A DNA stretch of 64,000 nucleotides. Origin: Flavobacteriales bacterium (GTDB lineage: Bacteria; Bacteroidota; Bacteroidia; Flavobacteriales_D; Parvicellaceae). The position numbers and the translations under genes are program-made. Positions 63,714 to 64,000 of the stretch are shown piece after piece; position 1 is the first letter of the stretch, and each line of letters begins with the position of its first letter. The notes beneath the pieces are model-generated. The model was not told the DNA's origin. It saw only the letters and a program-made list of their open reading frames with translations, and did no database searches. Where the stretch lies: the NCBI GenBank assembly GCA_025210295.1, contig JAOASC010000026.1, forward strand, positions 124,001-188,000. Direction: 5' to 3'.

Positions 63714-64000
63714 TTAACAAACAACCACTTCCTTTTCTTTCATGTATAATAAGTTAAGGGTAGGAGAATAACCAAGCTCTTTCAATAGTTGTCCATATTC
63801 TCGAAGCTGCTTTTGATGACTTTTACGTTGTTGTCCTGTTTTATAATCGATAACTATGGCCTTTTTTTGGGAGGTTAGAATAATTTTGTCAGGTCGATAA
63901 GATTGCCCTGTTTCAGCTACAATAGCGGTTTCGTTGAGTACTTCTGCGTTAGGAATATTATACCATTGTTGTACTTGGGGTAATGCAAAACAAGCTTTAA
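63714..64000 (-). CDS. C-terminal RecB-type nuclease of a UvrD-like helicase (5' partial)
   Basis: The minus-strand frame from the right window edge to the TAA at 63714 encodes about 94 residues. The stretch reads TAIVAETGQSYRPDKIIL, then AIVIDYKTGQQ and QKQLREYGQLLKELGY. The Asp in RPDK, the Asp-Lys of IDYKTG and the QLREY motif are the RecB-family nuclease signature found at the end of AddA/UvrD-type helicase-nucleases. Translation continues to the edge, so the helicase part lies outside. Role in double-strand-break processing or defence is inference. Confidence 0.8.
   Translation of the reverse strand, partial: KACFALPQVQQWYNIPNAEVLNETAIVAETGQSYRPDKIILTSQKKAIVIDYKTGQQRKSHQKQLREYGQLLKELGYSPTLNLLYMKEKEVVVC

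Overview
The window is a stretch of chromosome from a member of the Bacteroidota, most likely Flavobacteriales (Crocinitomicaceae-like, though I cannot fix the family). The reasons are: low GC (by eye about one third); promoters of the Bacteroidota sigma type (-33 TTG / -7 TAnnTTTG); many secreted proteins ending in type IX secretion (T9SS) sorting domains of both type A and type B (gliding-motility-associated C-terminus); a 1130-residue SecA without the usual zinc tail; a B-type succinate dehydrogenase; and a monomeric isocitrate dehydrogenase. Both edges cut through genes: a superfamily 1 helicase with a C-terminal nuclease-like fold on the left, and a RecB-type nuclease tail (minus strand) on the right.

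Layout. 0-7 kb: partial helicase, then an imelysin / methyltransferase / di-heme oxidoreductase / imelysin operon that looks like a periplasmic metal or redox module. 7-15.5 kb: secA, a small membrane protein with a broken paralogue beside it, a TPR-HTH regulator and a secreted FG-GAP protein. 15.5-24.6 kb: icd, ahpC, gapA, a large secreted VPS10/sortilin-like protein, lipA and an envelope protein. 24.6-31 kb: sdhCAB, tRNA-Leu(TAG), tig and thiL. 31-36.7 kb: two paralogous, repeat-rich type B T9SS proteins. 36.7-40.7 kb: a small lipoprotein, two tandem copies of a complete promoter-tRNA-Glu-rpsT-terminator unit, an unknown conserved protein and proS. 40.8-52 kb: a low-complexity lipoprotein, a FadL-like outer-membrane protein, a dipeptidyl peptidase, an RCC1-repeat T9SS protein and a C10 cysteine protease. 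52-64 kb: SpoU methyltransferase, mutS, a stand-alone HsdR-N nuclease, a SRPBCC protein, a vWA lipoprotein, AMP nucleosidase, a membrane protein, holA, two paralogous envelope proteins, a hotdog thioesterase, a fused glycosyltransferase, a gamma-carbonic-anhydrase-like protein and the partial nuclease.

Most of the window is housekeeping: Sec export, TCA cycle and glycolysis, lipoate and thiamine cofactors, translation, mismatch repair and replication. Interleaved with it are six T9SS cargo genes and at least six lipoproteins (imelysins, oxidoreductase, SnoaL-like, low-complexity, vWA, DUF4412-like). I see no insertion sequence, prophage, CRISPR array or complete known defence system. The least ordinary items are the duplicated tRNA-Glu/rpsT transcription unit, the methyltransferase translationally coupled into the imelysin/di-heme operon, the broken or frameshifted paralogue at 11 kb, the inverted repeats placed over a promoter (36.7 kb) and over a start codon (45.95 kb), the glycosyltransferase with an added nucleotide-binding-like tail, and the orphan PD-(D/E)XK nuclease beside mutS.
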